The notes: generated by a model not told the origin, from the letters alone. A stretch of DNA of 41,839 nt from Dentipellis sp. KUC8613 (GCA_002286715.1 NSJX01000099.1:3050-44888); one strand, 5' to 3'. Shown: positions 22,601-33,429, counted from the stretch's first letter. Numbers and translations are program-made.

Positions 22601-25600
22601 CCTGATCAATAGGACACATAGTATACATAACCATAGTGGTGGCTATATAAATTCTTATTTTTCCTGATGACTGCACCGCGCCCCAATGACGCCGCCTCGC
22701 GCTTCTGTGAGGCCGCCCAACGCCCTCACAATGCTGCCCGGCGCCCCAGCGACGCCCAGGAGGCCCTCTGGTGCCCCAGCGATGACGCCCCGTGCCCCTG
22801 CGACGCCGTGCTATGCGACTGCATCGCTGTCTTGCGCATGCGCGTGTGCGACACGCCCTCTCTTGCACCCTATGGCCCTCGCAGCCCTGTCGCCCCTTTG
22901 AGCCGCCGCCACACGCACCCACGTTGCTGTCACGCACGCCCACGCCATCGTCGCGCGCCCCAGCGGCGCTATTTCGTGGCCGTGACGCCCCGCTGCCATC
23001 GTGTCACGCCACTCTGTGTCGTGTTGCGCCATTCGCGCCGTGCTGCGCCCACCCTCCCCCTCGCATGCACCCATTGTCTCGCCCTCGCCGCTCCGCTCTC
23101 ATGTCGCGCTCGCGTGTGCTCGCAGGCGCAGCTCACGCCGCCTCGCGGTTACCGTGCCACCTCACCTTCGCCCTTGTCCCTGCTCGTGCCGCCTCACCGC
23201 GCCGTCTCGCGCCATCTCGCGCCCGCTCGTCTCCTGCCCGCTCACGCCGTGTTGTGCCCACGCGCCCCGCACCGTAACTGTCCCCCCGCGCCGTCGCTGC
23301 ACCCTGTGTGCCTCAGCAATGGTGCAGACCGCATGTTCTACGCCCGCGCACAGCGCTTCCACACCAGTACGCCGCCGTTACGCGCCCCCGTGTCCGTGCC
23401 GCGCTCTCCCGCGCCTTCACCGCCTTACACCGCCCGGTAACCGCCCTCCGCGCCGTTGCTGCGCCCCGCGTGCCTCAGCAATGGCGCAGGACGTGCGTTC
23501 TACGCCTGTGCGCCGCCGTTCAACTCCCAGTGGAGCCCTCACGCCCCCCTTTCAACCCCCTGCCATGCACGCTGACCACTGCTGCGCCCCCATGGCGCCG
23601 TGTTGCGCCCCATTGTGCCATAAGGCATGTCGTCGTGCCAGCTCACTGCACTTCTCATTGCCATGGACTGGCTGCCGCACACACACATGCATACGCACGC
23701 GCACACAAGCCTGCTTGACCGCCAAAAGGTACCTGGATGGATGGGAGAGGCCGAACGGCAGGTAAGTTTCTTCAACCTTCATTTCCATTTTCATTTTCAT
23801 TTTCATTCTTGTTTTCCTTTGTTCCCTCCCCATTGCGTTCGCCCTCGTTCGCCCTCGCCTCCTTCCCCGCTCTCTCGCGCACTCTGCCCCACCGTCTTCG
23901 TGCCGTGCCGCATGCTCTCTCTGCTCCCCGTCTTGCTCGGCGCGCCATGCCGCGCATTCTCAGCCACGCCACGCCTTCTTCGCACCCCGTAGCGCCGTCT
24001 CCCACCCTGTTCCGCCTTCTGCGCGTTCTCAGCCGCCCCGTCTTGCTCTCTGGGCGCCACGCCCCGCGTTCTCAGCCCAGCCCAGCCGTCTTCGCGCCTC
24101 TGCACACCCCACCACCCTCTCTGTGCGCACCGTCTTATTCGGCGCGCCTCACGGCGCATTCTCAGCGGCGCCACACCCTCTTCGCACCCCATGGGGCCGT
24201 TTGCGCCCTGAGGCGCCATTTGCGAGCCACACCGCGCCCTCCTCATCGGGCCGTCTCATGCCCCGCCCTGCCATCTCGCACACCCCGCCGCCTCTTTCAC
24301 CACGCCATCTCGCTCGCCACGTCGCCATGTGCCTGCCACGCGCTGCCAGCCCGCCGTCACTTGCCGCAGCGCCGCCATTCCATAGGCTGGGGCACCGCTC
24401 CCTCTCAACATGCTGCGGGGCTGTCTCGCGCCCCGCCGTGGGCTCTTTGTGCACTATGGGGCCCAACAACACTGTCTGTGTGCCAACCCGCGCCATCTCA
24501 ATGCCCAGCGGCGCCGTCTCAACACCCTGCCACGGTCTTCAGGCCCCATGGGGCCGTCTGCACGCCATGCTGCCGTCTGCGCGTCCTGCCGCGCCCTCTC
24601 AACGTCCCGTCCCTATGGGGCCAATTTGTGCGCGACTCCGCCATCTGCACACCCCGCTGCACCGTCTCAATGTCCCGCCCTGCCGCCTGTGTCCCACCCG
24701 CCCGTCTTCGGGCCCCGCCGCACCCACCGCCACCCTTGCATGACCGAATGCCACCCTTGGCACCTAAACAAAGGCAATTCGACTTGGCCTCGCACATGCT
24801 CTCTTGGCCCCGCATGCCCACGCGCGGCCGCGCACGCTCTAGCAACGACACAACAAGGGCTTGTGCACCCCCGGCACACGTGCCGTGGCATCATGCGCAC
24901 TCTCAACGGCGCACCGTGCCCCTCACACGCCGTCGTGCTGCACCACTCGCCTATCGCTGCCCCGTTCGCACTCTAGCCGCCGTGCGCACCCCAGAAACAA
25001 TGCAGCAAGTGCGTCTTGAGATGCCGCACGCCCTAGCAACAGTGTGTCGCGCCACCCCCACACGCCTTTGTGCCGCACTGCACGCCCTCACGCCGCGCTG
25101 CTCGCCCATTGCTGCCCCGTTTGTGCTCTCGCCGCCCCGTGCGCCCCAGCAATGACCCAGTAAGCGCGGCTCGAGACGCCATGTGCCCTAGCAACGGTGC
25201 GTTGTGACACTCCTGCACGAATTTGTGCAGCGCCACTCCCCTGTCGGGCCCCATGGCGCCGTCTTACGTGCCCCGCCGCCGTCTGCATGCCCCGCCGCGC
25301 CCACGACGTCATCTGTGCACCCCGCCGTGCCGTTTGCACCCCGCCACGCTGCCTTCGAGCCCCATGGTGCCATTTTCGGGCCCCATGGGTCCGTCTTGTG
25401 TGACTCACCGCCGTCTGCACACCCCACCGAGCCATCTTGCGTGCCCCGCCGCGCCCTTCTCACGCACCATGGGGCCGTCTCGCGCCCCGTCCCGCCGTCT
25501 GCACTCGGACACCCCAACCCGCCTTGCTCGCCCCCACACTGCCCCAGCACGGCAGTCTCGCGCCTGCGCGCTGGCATCTCGCACGCCCCCGAGGCCTTCG

Positions 25601-25740
25601 CTTAGATCCGCACCGCCCCATGACGGTGCTTTCGCACTCGTGCACTGCTGTTCCGCGCTGCCGCGCTGGCATCTTGCACACACATCGCGGTCTTGTGCCC
25701 CCAACCTCACTCATGCCCAATGACACTGTCTTTTGTACGT
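19650..25740 (+). repeat. GC-rich, C-skewed repeat domain (degenerate 21-bp and ~150-bp units)
   Basis: About 5.4 kb of very GC-rich DNA with far more C than G on the plus strand, interrupted by an AT-rich island at 22,030-22,660. The basic unit is about 21 bp (GCCGTCTGTGCCCCCCGCAGC, clearest at 21,321-21,420); read in one frame it gives a degenerate APSVPPA heptapeptide. Higher-order units starting CGCCCTAGCAACGGCGCG recur at about 20,984 and 21,130 (146 bp apart) and 25,029 and 25,184 (155 bp apart), with related GCCTTAGCAAYG words at 19.77, 19.87, 20.0, 23.3 and 23.47 kb. An AGGTAAGTTTYTTY word recurs at about 20,161 and 23,760. Long frames, including one of 472 codons at 23,737-25,155, are by-products of base composition. 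Confidence 0.75.
22030..22669 (+). repeat. AT-rich island ending in a CATCAGG-family terminus
   Basis: The first ~350 bp is AT-rich and featureless. From about 22,425 the sequence carries GGCTGCTATGG/CTATAG words and ends at 22,669 in TTCTTATTTTTCCTGATG. It matches, inverted, the left ~290 bp of the element starting at 27,553. A 27-28 bp word at 22,375 (GATGAATCAG...CTGCCGCTTGCCG) is repeated at 26,145, right at the assembly gap. Confidence 0.7.
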
Positions 25741-26171
25741 GCCTGCACCATCTCATGTATGTGCTGTTGATATCTGTCAGCTCATAAACTGATTGCTATA
25801 TCTTTTTGTCTCTAGCTGTCACTTTTTCCACTCTCATTGTCAGTCATTGGTGAGTATGTTTGACTTGTTTCTCAATATCAAGTATATACATGTCATATTA
25901 TGATGTGTCTCAAAATAAATAGTTTTCTCCTAATCTGAAGTTGGCATAAGGTGTAATAGCATGAATGAATTGTAATAGGTTGAAACAAATGAAAACTCTG
26001 TGCACAGTAAGAATGCTTCAAGTACATGTAGCACAAATATCACCATTTTCTCCAATTTGTTGTACCTTTGAATCTAGAACCCATTGACTCTTTCTCCTCG
26101 TGCAATGCATACATATACTATGTAAGAATTAAATCCAACCTCTTAGATGAATCAGAATCTGCCGCTTGCCG
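25741..26171. other. AT-rich stretch before the gap, no gene seen
   Basis: No coding signal. The last 27 bases repeat the word at 22,375-22,402. Confidence 0.4.
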
Positions 26172-26786
26172 NNNNNNNNNNNNNNNNNNNNNNNNNNNNN
26201 NNNNNNNNNNNNNNNNNNNNNNNNNNNNNNNNNNNNNNNNNNNNNNNNNNNNNNNNNNNNNNNNNNNNNNNNNNNNNNNNNNNNNNNNNNNNNNNNNNNN
26301 NNNNNNNNNNNNNNNNNNNNNNNNNNNNNNNNNNNNNNNNNNNNNNNNNNNNNNNNNNNNNNNNNNNNNNNNNNNNNNNNNNNNNNNNNNNNNNNNNNNN
26401 NNNNNNNNNNNNNNNNNNNNNNNNNNNNNNNNNNNNNNNNNNNNNNNNNNNNNNNNNNNNNNNNNNNNNNNNNNNNNNNNNNNNNNNNNNNNNNNNNNNN
26501 NNNNNNNNNNNNNNNNNNNNNNNNNNNNNNNNNNNNNNNNNNNNNNNNNNNNNNNNNNNNNNNNNNNNNNNNNNNNNNNNNNNNNNNNNNNNNNNNNNNN
26601 NNNNNNNNNNNNNNNNNNNNNNNNNNNNNNNNNNNNNNNNNNNNNNNNNNNNNNNNNNNNNNNNNNNNNNNNNNNNNNNNNNNNNNNNNNNNNNNNNNNN
26701 NNNNNNNNNNNNNNNNNNNNNNNNNNNNNNNNNNNNNNNNNNNNNNNNNNNNNNNNNNNNNNNNNNNNNNNNNNNNNNNNNNNNNN
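26172..26786. other. Assembly gap (N)
   Basis: 615 undetermined bases. Frames running through it are meaningless. Confidence 1.
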
Positions 26787-26834
26787 GGTTCAAACCTTGC
26801 TCGCACCAGTAAGTTGTTGTTGCCTTGGGCGCCA

Positions 26835-26868
26835 ATCAAAACCTCCTGCGATCGCAGGAGGTTTTGAT
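26835..26868. repeat. Perfect 34-bp palindrome
   Basis: The left arm is ATCAAAACCTCCTGCGA and the right arm is its exact reverse complement, with no spacer (centre GATC/CGATCG). A related imperfect word (GATGGCAGGAGTTTCTGATAG) follows about 100 bp later, and TGATCACGTGACA/TGTCACATGATCA forms a second inverted pair at about 26,874-26,901. Confidence 0.9.
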
Positions 26869-26989
26869 GGTTCCTGATCACGTGACAATGTCACATGATC
26901 AGTCTCCGTCAGTGCAACCTTTGTTGAAGCATAGATTGTCAAAAGATTGAGCACTATTACAATGTTCTGTGATGGCAGGAGTTTCTGAT

Positions 26990-27552
26990 AGCTGATCATG
27001 TGGACTCCTGTTCTGAGAAAACCTTCGAGAAGGCCCGGTACTCCTCCGGCACCATCTCCTCGAAGGTCTTCTGCTTCTTGCCCTGATTTGCCTCGGCAGC
27101 TAACTGGCTAGAGTACGTGTAGCCAGCGGCGCACCAGAGCTCCTCAGTGGACTCCTCCAACACCTTCTGCTTCCACCAGTACCTTCTCTCCCTCCTGTTC
27201 GCTGCAATCTTCTGGAACACGATGAAGTCTTCAGCAGGCATCCTGGCCGCTTCCAACTTCACTTCACCATTGGTCCAGTCGATCTGCGGGTTCACCTTTC
27301 TCAACCAGGGGAGCCCGAGTATTACGTCCTCAGGTCCCAAATCCGTAACTAGGAACTCTACACGATCTGAATATGATCCTATTGTAAGTGTAAGGCGTAC
27401 ATAATGTGTAACGTTCCCAGCCGAGTTCCTACTTCCGTCGATATTATGGAGCGCAATGTCTCTGCCTAATCAGTGCTGAAACATCTGATGCTCCTGAGCG
27501 AACCGTCGGCTGATGAACAAGGCCGTGGCTCCACAATCGATCATGACTGCTG
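26990..27552 (-). mobile_element. Ty3/gypsy-type retroelement relic: protease and start of reverse-transcriptase region
   Basis: The minus strand encodes a retropepsin-like segment (MIDCGATALFISRRFA, then VILGLPWLRKVNPQIDW), followed by a linker and the PEEYRAFSKVFSE word that usually precedes reverse transcriptase in fungal gypsy elements. The active-site triad reads D-C-G where D-S/T-G is usual. An in-frame stop interrupts the segment near 27,474, and the reading is cut at 26,990. The 5' end of this fragment is abruptly replaced at 27,553 by another element; the expected upstream gag part resumes at 30,688. It is a dead, broken copy. Confidence 0.85.
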
Positions 27553-28425
27553 CATCAGGAAAAATAAGAATTTATATAGCCACCACTATGGCTATGTATA
27601 CTATGAGTCCTATCAATCTGGTGAGTCAGCTATAGACTGCTCCATAGCAGCCATAGCAGCCATAGTCAAGGTAGGTGACTCCATAGTAGCCATAGCCAAG
27701 GTATGTGACTCCATAGCAGCCATAGGCTATACAATCTAAGTCAAGATTCTATAGCCTTATATAGTTGCTATCATAGACTATGCAGTCTATGAGACCACCA
27801 TAAGCCATATATCACTGGAACTTCCCCAGACACCTTTTCCCAAGACACAAAACTATTCAAATTTATTCATAGGTTTTGAAGCACAAGGCACACTTATATA
27901 TGTACATGTAGTCCTGCAGCACAAACATGACACAGCAATGCTCCTGTATGTAGGTACATGCATGCTAAGTACAAGGGGTGCACAAAGTTCAAATGGGCAG
28001 CAGGCACCGGCGCCGAGCAAGCAAGGATGGGTAATGATGGCGCGATGGAGGAAGGACAAACACCGCAGGCAGGGGTGCGCTGGAGCTGGGCTGGGGTGTC
28101 GGGGCAGGCGGATGGCAGCGCAGACGAGCGTGCGCGAAGCGGACATCAATGCAGAGCGCGGAGGACGGAAGAGCACGTCGAACAGCACTAGCATGTGTGC
28201 GCAAAGTGCTCAGCAGCACTATTATGTGGGCATTGCACAGTAGCGGGTACACAAGTAGGCGGGCGGGGCGCGAGAGAGTGGGGGAGCGTAGAGAGCACGA
28301 CGGCATGCAGGCGCGGGAGAGAAAGCGCCAGCACGTGATCCTGGGCTCAAGCATCGCGGCTAGAGCAATGCAGGCGCGGAAGGCGTGACGAGCGCGCCAT
28401 CCCAGCCGGCATCCGCGCGCATGTG

Positions 28426-28580
28426 GATGCGTATGTGCTGATTGAGGATGTCCGGGAGCGAGAAGCGCTTTGCGCAGCGTGCACACACGGACAGGCACTC
28501 GAGCGTGTGCGTGTGCAGGTGCCGCTTGACGTGCTCTATCCGCTTGCAGCGGGCACGCGTACATCTTGAGGCCGGGAGGC
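28426..28580 (-). pseudogene. C2H2 zinc-finger gene fragment
   Basis: On the minus strand one full finger is readable: CARCAKRFSLPDILNQHIRIH, with C-x2-C-x12-H-x3-H spacing. It is preceded by the second half of another finger (KRIEHVKRHLHTH), whose cysteine half is present but in another frame (MYACPL), so there is an indel. The tandem arrangement with a conserved HTHTLE-type linker is that of fungal C2H2 transcription factors. No plausible start or remaining protein is seen. It sits wholly inside the 27,553-30,687 element and is best read as captured host DNA. Confidence 0.7.
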
Positions 28581-29059
28581 CTGAGCCAGGCGCGGACGGC
28601 GAGGTCCAGAGCTGGGAGAGGGTGGGACCGCACGAAAGGCGGAGCGAGCGCGGACGTGCGGCAGTGGCGCGAAGTGCGCGCGACAAGGTGTGGGCGCCGA
28701 TGCATGCGCCAGGACGGCGTACGTAGTGGGTGAGACGACGCGAACGCGATGTAAGAAGGATGATGCCAGTGATGTGGCACTGGCGTCGCGAGGCTAGAGA
28801 AGGAGCGGCGTCAGTAGTCAGGCATGCTGCGACATGCTGAGCGTGTTGCCAAGGCGACACACCTGGTCGCCCTCAGATCCTGGGCCCCTCGCTGTCTATA
28901 GGACGTTGACGGCGGGCGGTGTGTAGTGCGGGTGGCGTAGAGAGTGGAAATGGGAGCGCATCGACTGAGAGGACGAAGAAGAGAACACTGAGTTGCGTCC
29001 CCAGTGGTGACGGGCGTCGGCAGTTGCTGCGCGCCCTTTGCTTGACTGCTCAAGATCCT

Positions 29060-30440
29060 CTTTCAGAACGCAATAAAATTGCTAAAAGCTCGAGTAAATT
29101 CAGGCAATACAAAAAGGTATCATTGTACATACTCAAAAAAGATCACAAAAAACGATGAATATAATGACCCAGAAATCGCAGATTACTCCCATGAATAAAT
29201 AGTCAGTCGACCCTTGCCATCTTTGGACGACGCGACTTCTATGAAATGTAGTCCATTGACGTTCCTTAGGCCTTGCACTACTTGAAACACAACAAACCGC
29301 TTCTTAAATTTCAAGGTAAGCTCTCGATATTATTTTGTACTCCCTCAAATAATCTTGTATTTTATTGAAATTAACTTCGCGCTGTATATCTGATTCGACA
29401 GCGGGCCGCGCGCCACATGGATATCGCCGATGCGCGCGCTGGTCCGTGCGTGCCGCGGGCGCTTGCTGCCACGTCAACACGATGTGTCGTGTCTTCCTCT
29501 TCCTTACCCCCACTCCTCTTCTCCATCCCGCCTCTCCCCCGCTTTGTAGGCTGCCACGGCAGTCCACTCGCGAGTCCTTGGACGGTACGTGCGCCGCTCC
29601 TCCATCACTAATACACTCCCTAGCCCATCCGCACGCTTACCCCCGCGCACGCTGTCTCAGCATGCACGCTCCTCGACGCGCATTCTCGCTCACACGCGCC
29701 TTCATCAACGTGCGACTGCACCCACACTTATGCTCTGCGCGTCAAGCTGTGGCTGTTGGTACGTGTCCTGCCCTCCCGCTCATGCCCGCTCGCTCATCCC
29801 GTCCAACTGCCCTGCACCCGCCCACCCGTTCTGCTTATGCCGCCTCTGTCCACATCCGCATTCACGTCAACGCGTTTATCTCCCTCCACTCGCACTTCGC
29901 GTTCGCATGTCCTTCTCCTTGTCTGCATGTATGTTCTAGCCTATGTGTGCACCTCCTCTTGCTCATGCCTGGTAGGTTTTGCAGCTCCAGTCACCTGCAA
30001 TGAGTCCTTGTCCATATGCATTGATCAAGTATGTCCTCTCCCCTCCTTTGTTTCCTACTGTAGTTGCTAATGTTCTTGCAGATTATCATATGTTAGAACA
30101 CTGCAGTTATATCTTGTACCATGTGCAGGGAATTTTGTATGGTGTGTATCTTTTTTCTTTTATTCTTGATATAATTGCTTATGTTTTTGCAGGACATCTT
30201 TTGTAGTGTAATGTTGGACTTGGGTGTAATGGAAGGCTTCTCTATTAGTCTATGTGTTGTGTAGTGATGTCTTAGTGTAGTGATGTATTATGTAGTCTTT
30301 TGAAATATGAGCTGTCTTTATTATCATTGTTGATCCAACTGTAAATGAATGAAGTTTTTGCTATTATTCCAACCTATAAATTCTTGATAGCTGTATGTGA
30401 GATGTACTGACTTTGTAGGTCCTGTAGCTTTCAGGCTTTA
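29060..30440. other. Interior of the nested element without an identified gene
   Basis: A Ser/Pro/Arg-rich GC stretch (29.4-29.9 kb) is followed by T-rich sequence with three GCAG-ending, pyrimidine-rich acceptor-like sites (about 29.98, 30.08 and 30.19 kb). It could be a non-coding transcript or a decayed gene; nothing was recognised. Confidence 0.3.
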
Positions 30441-30687
30441 TGAAGCAGTGATAGTAGTGATAGCAAGGTACCTATGTACATAGTAGGGTACCTTCTTCCA
30501 TAGCAGCCATAGCAGGATACCTTATTCCATAGTAGCCATAGCAGGGTACCTTCTTCCATAGCAGCCATAGCACTGTCATAGAGGAAGGGGTAAATCTATA
30601 GCTACGAAAGATGGATACCTTGCTATGGCCCTATCAGGGTTATGTATACTATGTAGTGCTATATAGTAAGGGTTATTTTTCCTGATG

Positions 30688-31121
30688 TGTCTGGACCTTC
30701 CGATTTCTTCCTGCTAACTCAGCAATAATACGGAAATGCGAGTCAGAGCTATCTATTTCACTAATTGTACATGCGGAAATACTGTCGTAACTAGATACTG
30801 AAATCGTAGGTCCATTGGGCACCGCTGCTGCAGCCTTAGTGCGGGCCTGTTCTAAAAAGACACCCTAAGGGCGGCAATCTCCTCCTGGAGCTTCTTCTGC
30901 TGCTCGGCCATCTGCGCGATCAGTTCCTGCGTCGTGATGGATGCAGACACGGAGGCCACTGCCGGCGTGGGATCCACCACTTCTTCCACGGATGCGGTTG
31001 ACGTAGCTGCCACCTGCTGCTTCTTGGCGCGGCCCATGAACTTGTCTGTCACGGAGACTAACTCGACGCGACTAGAATCAAGCTGAAAAGAGGAAAACCT
31101 CGACAAGGCGCAGAGCGACAA
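30688..31121 (-). mobile_element. Gypsy retroelement relic: gag remnant
   Basis: The minus strand reads a basic start (MGRAKKQQ) followed by a predicted coiled coil (LIAQMAEQQKKLQEEIAALR). After a frame break comes a Ser/Thr-rich gag tail ending HFRIIAELAGRNRKVQT at 30,688, which runs straight into the nested element. Rejoined conceptually, this tail immediately precedes the protease segment at 27,552. The main capsid part of gag is missing, so the copy was internally deleted. Confidence 0.65.
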
Positions 31122-31139
31122 CTCAGGTCAACCACTGCA

Positions 31140-31532
31140 GAGCACGCTGACACGTGACAAGCTAGCCCAATAACCAAGTTAGCATTACTATTACTTAGTA
31201 CTACAAAGCTTGAATGCTTACCTAGCCCAATAACCAAGAGGTCGAGTTAAGGGGCTAGGGTCGCTACATGGGGGTTTATATATCTAAGCGAGACCTGATA
31301 TCTAAGCGAGGCATGTGACAAGGGAGCCTTACCAATCAGCCTTAGTGAGCGGCTGACTGAGCGCATGAGTAAGTGGATGACTGAGTGAATGACTAAGTAC
31401 TGTATAGTAATCCGAGTCTAGAACCTTCCAGCCTATTCTACGCATGTGACCTATCACCTGACATCATGTGCCAGTCACGTGACCCAAACACATCTTGTAT
31501 CTACTTAGTATCGTACATTGCTTAGAATCTAA
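31140..31532 (-). repeat. Possible long terminal repeat of the gypsy relic
   Basis: Read on the minus strand, the segment begins TGTTAGATTC, has a GATATATAAACC TATA-box-like site followed by a GGTTATTGGGCTAG word that recurs once, and lies just upstream of the gag remnant. A second copy is not present in the window (the other end is lost or in the gap), so this is tentative. Confidence 0.4.
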
Positions 31533-32005
31533 CAAGAAAATCAAAGAAAATAGCAAAAAATAAATACTCCTTCTCTACGTCCATGACAAGTCTGGTCCCT
31601 AGTGCACAGCATCTTGTTTCATGTGATTCCTTTCCTCTTTTCCCACCAGATTGCACCATCATTGCACCATTCCATTGTTTCCTTGTTCGGACTGCTTTAC
31701 TCTCGTGATCCACTAGTTTCTCCTGTCACATATAGTCAGGGTTCCAGTAGCTAGTTCTCCAGACTGTCCTCTTGGTCTGTACCCCATAGGTAGCTGGAAT
31801 ACACCTGCCTCTGTGCTGCACTCGTCTGTCACTCTCCTCCCTTGCTCTCTTAGTTGTTGTTGTGGTGACTTGGGTGGCAACTCTTGTTCCCATTCCGGTG
31901 CCCTTGACAGCCATGCTGGGTGCGCGCTCGAGTGTGTGACCTGATGGCTCACTTCTCTTCAAGCTCTTCTCAACCATGCCAATCACAAATCCAAGCAGAC
32001 TCGTC

Positions 32006-32401
32006 TCAAGCCTCATCGTTCACATTGACGGTGTTGCTCACTTGCACATCGACGCCCTCGGGGAAGCACCACAGGAAGGGACAGTCGAGGATTGAATGCA
32101 GGGAGATGTGCTGGGATGCTCTTGGAGCATGCACCAGCTGAATCTGAGTGTGTTTTCTTTCTTCTTTTATTCTGTTCACACACTTCCCAGTCACTTCAAT
32201 CAAAAGTCTCGCGTGCGAGCACGTGCTCGCATCTACTTTCCGAGTCCGCGCGATCACCGAGTCCTTCAGTATAGCTACTCTCTTGCCTGCCTCGAGCCAC
32301 ATATCTGCTACCAAACACCCGTTTTCATTGGTTTCTTGAATTTTCTTTCCATTACCTTCTCGTTTGGACCACCCGCGGCGTGGGGCGGGAGCATGTTGCA
32401 T
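32006..32401 (-). CDS. Hypothetical 131-aa open frame
   Basis: A single ATG-initiated frame of plausible composition lies between the retroelement relic and the host gene block. No motif is recognised. A second frame (31,726-32,016, minus) follows and could be joined by an intron, but I could not prove it. It may be spurious. Confidence 0.25.
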   Translation of the reverse strand: MQHAPAPRRGWSKREGNGKKIQETNENGCLVADMWLEAGKRVAILKDSVIARTRKVDASTCSHARLLIEVTGKCVNRIKEERKHTQIQLVHAPRASQHISLHSILDCPFLWCFPEGVDVQVSNTVNVNDEA

Positions 32402-32639
32402 GTCGGGGTGGCCCTTTCTTTCCTCTCTTCAAGGCCCAATGCCCAAAATATGCGTTTTCATAATCCCCCATCTTAATTCTGATTCTCGTATGCTACTCTA
32501 CCAGTCGTCTAACTACTCTAAAGCACGTCAATGAAAGTTTTGTATTTTTATCTATTTTTGCTCGTCGTGCAGAACGTCCGCGACGGCACACCGTGGGCAA
32601 GGGATTCGTGACTTAGTGGGATTCCGCGCGCGCGCGCCA

Positions 32640-32760
32640 AACCGGTCCCCGGTTGCTGAAGGGACCGGAGGCGACCAAATCGGTCCCACGTGATGACCAA
32701 ACCGACCAATTTGGTCTCACGTGAAGACCAAATTGGTCGAAATTGGTCGATTGGTCTGCG
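32640..32760. promoter_or_regulatory. Cluster of inverted repeats with CACGTG boxes upstream of DAD1
   Basis: CCGGTCCC (32,642) pairs with GGGACCGG (32,661). GACCAATTTGGTCT (32,704) pairs with AGACCAAATTGGTC (32,725) around a CACGTGA loop. CACGTG occurs at 32,687 and 32,718. ACCAAA/GACCAA words are repeated throughout. It lies about 200-320 bp upstream of the DAD1 start, so it may be promoter architecture or a small mobile relic. Confidence 0.6.
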
Positions 32761-32965
32761 GCTTGGAATGGCGGTCTTCCCGCATAACCGAACTCCCAGT
32801 GATGTCATTCGTGACAGTTGGGCGAGCGTGACAGTCTGCCCAAAAGCTGCCGGATTTGCCGGAGTTATCCAATACTCGTACCTCCTGAAGCGCTCAATTC
32901 CTTTCATTCAACATTTGTCAGACTTGACGGGCGAACCTGCAGACGGAGGCAACAGTAACCAAGCA

Positions 32966-33296
32966 ATGACAAGGGAGGGTGAAGAACATCACTTTTTCGA
33001 ACGCGAGCGTGACCGCTTAGCTGGGGAAATCACCTCAGTATGTATTGACATCGTCTCGTTCACCGGCGGGGGGTGACTGATAGAAGCTATAGGATTTCGA
33101 GGAGTTACTGTCGTCGTGCAACATACTGAACCGCCAGCTAGAAGAAGTTTTGGGGATGACGAGGGAGTACGAGACCATCGCTTCCCTTTGGAGTAGTTTT
33201 CACGAACTTATGCGTGGACGCAGTTGCGCGATGGTAGGGGGAGAGTCCCGCCCTGGTCTGCCAGGAACGGGCGGACACGTTGTATCGATGAGATAG
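32966..33296 (+). CDS. DAD1: DASH/DAM1 complex subunit Dad1 (91 aa)
   Basis: Two exons (32966-33037, 33093-33296) give 92 codons including stop. The protein has the FFERERDRLAGEIT start and the conserved helix LLSSCNILNRQLEEV, then TREYETIASLWSSFHELM, which characterise the Dad1 family across fungi (usual length 75-100 aa). Dad1 is a core subunit of the ten-protein DASH ring that couples kinetochores to spindle microtubules. The last ~20 residues are not family-conserved. A further in-frame ATG lies far upstream (32,690), but the region before 32,966 does not look like Dad1. It is convergent with the PKC gene, with stops 134 bp apart. Confidence 0.88.
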
Positions 33297-33429
33297 TCGC
33301 ATTTCCAAGATTATCGCCATCAATGGCCCGTAATGCGATCGTAATTACACATCCCTGCCTCGTTAACTACGCGTCGTTTGGTGCAGGTGTCTCGGATCGT
33401 CTAATCGTACATACAATACTGGAACGAGT

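Larger units (their letters stand above)
27553..30687. mobile_element. Nested ~3.1-kb DNA element with CATCAGGAAAAATAA inverted ends
   Basis: The left end is CATCAGGAAAAATAAG and the right end is TTATTTTTCCTGATG, a perfect 15-bp inverted pair, with similar TATATAGC words just inside. Both subterminal zones (to ~27,830 and from ~30,440) are built of repeated CCATAGCAGCCATAG words. The element splits a gypsy reading frame: the gag end is at 30,688 and the protease start is at 27,552. The inside carries a segment shared with 18,520-18,965, a zinc-finger gene fragment, and 29.1-30.4 kb of unassigned sequence with splice-like words. No transposase was found, so it is probably non-autonomous. The target duplication is unclear (at most TG). 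Confidence 0.7.

Noticed and set aside
23737..25155. 472-codon plus-strand frame in the GC-rich domain
   Set aside because: All frames of this strand are open because the repeat is GC-rich; the product is a degenerate 7-residue repeat with no domain and no splice logic.
26068..26881. Frames of 220-270 codons across the N run
   Set aside because: They consist mostly of undetermined bases.
27989..28780. 263-codon minus-strand frame
   Set aside because: Its composition is low-complexity and it overlaps the zinc-finger fragment in another frame, where the conserved finger residues lie.
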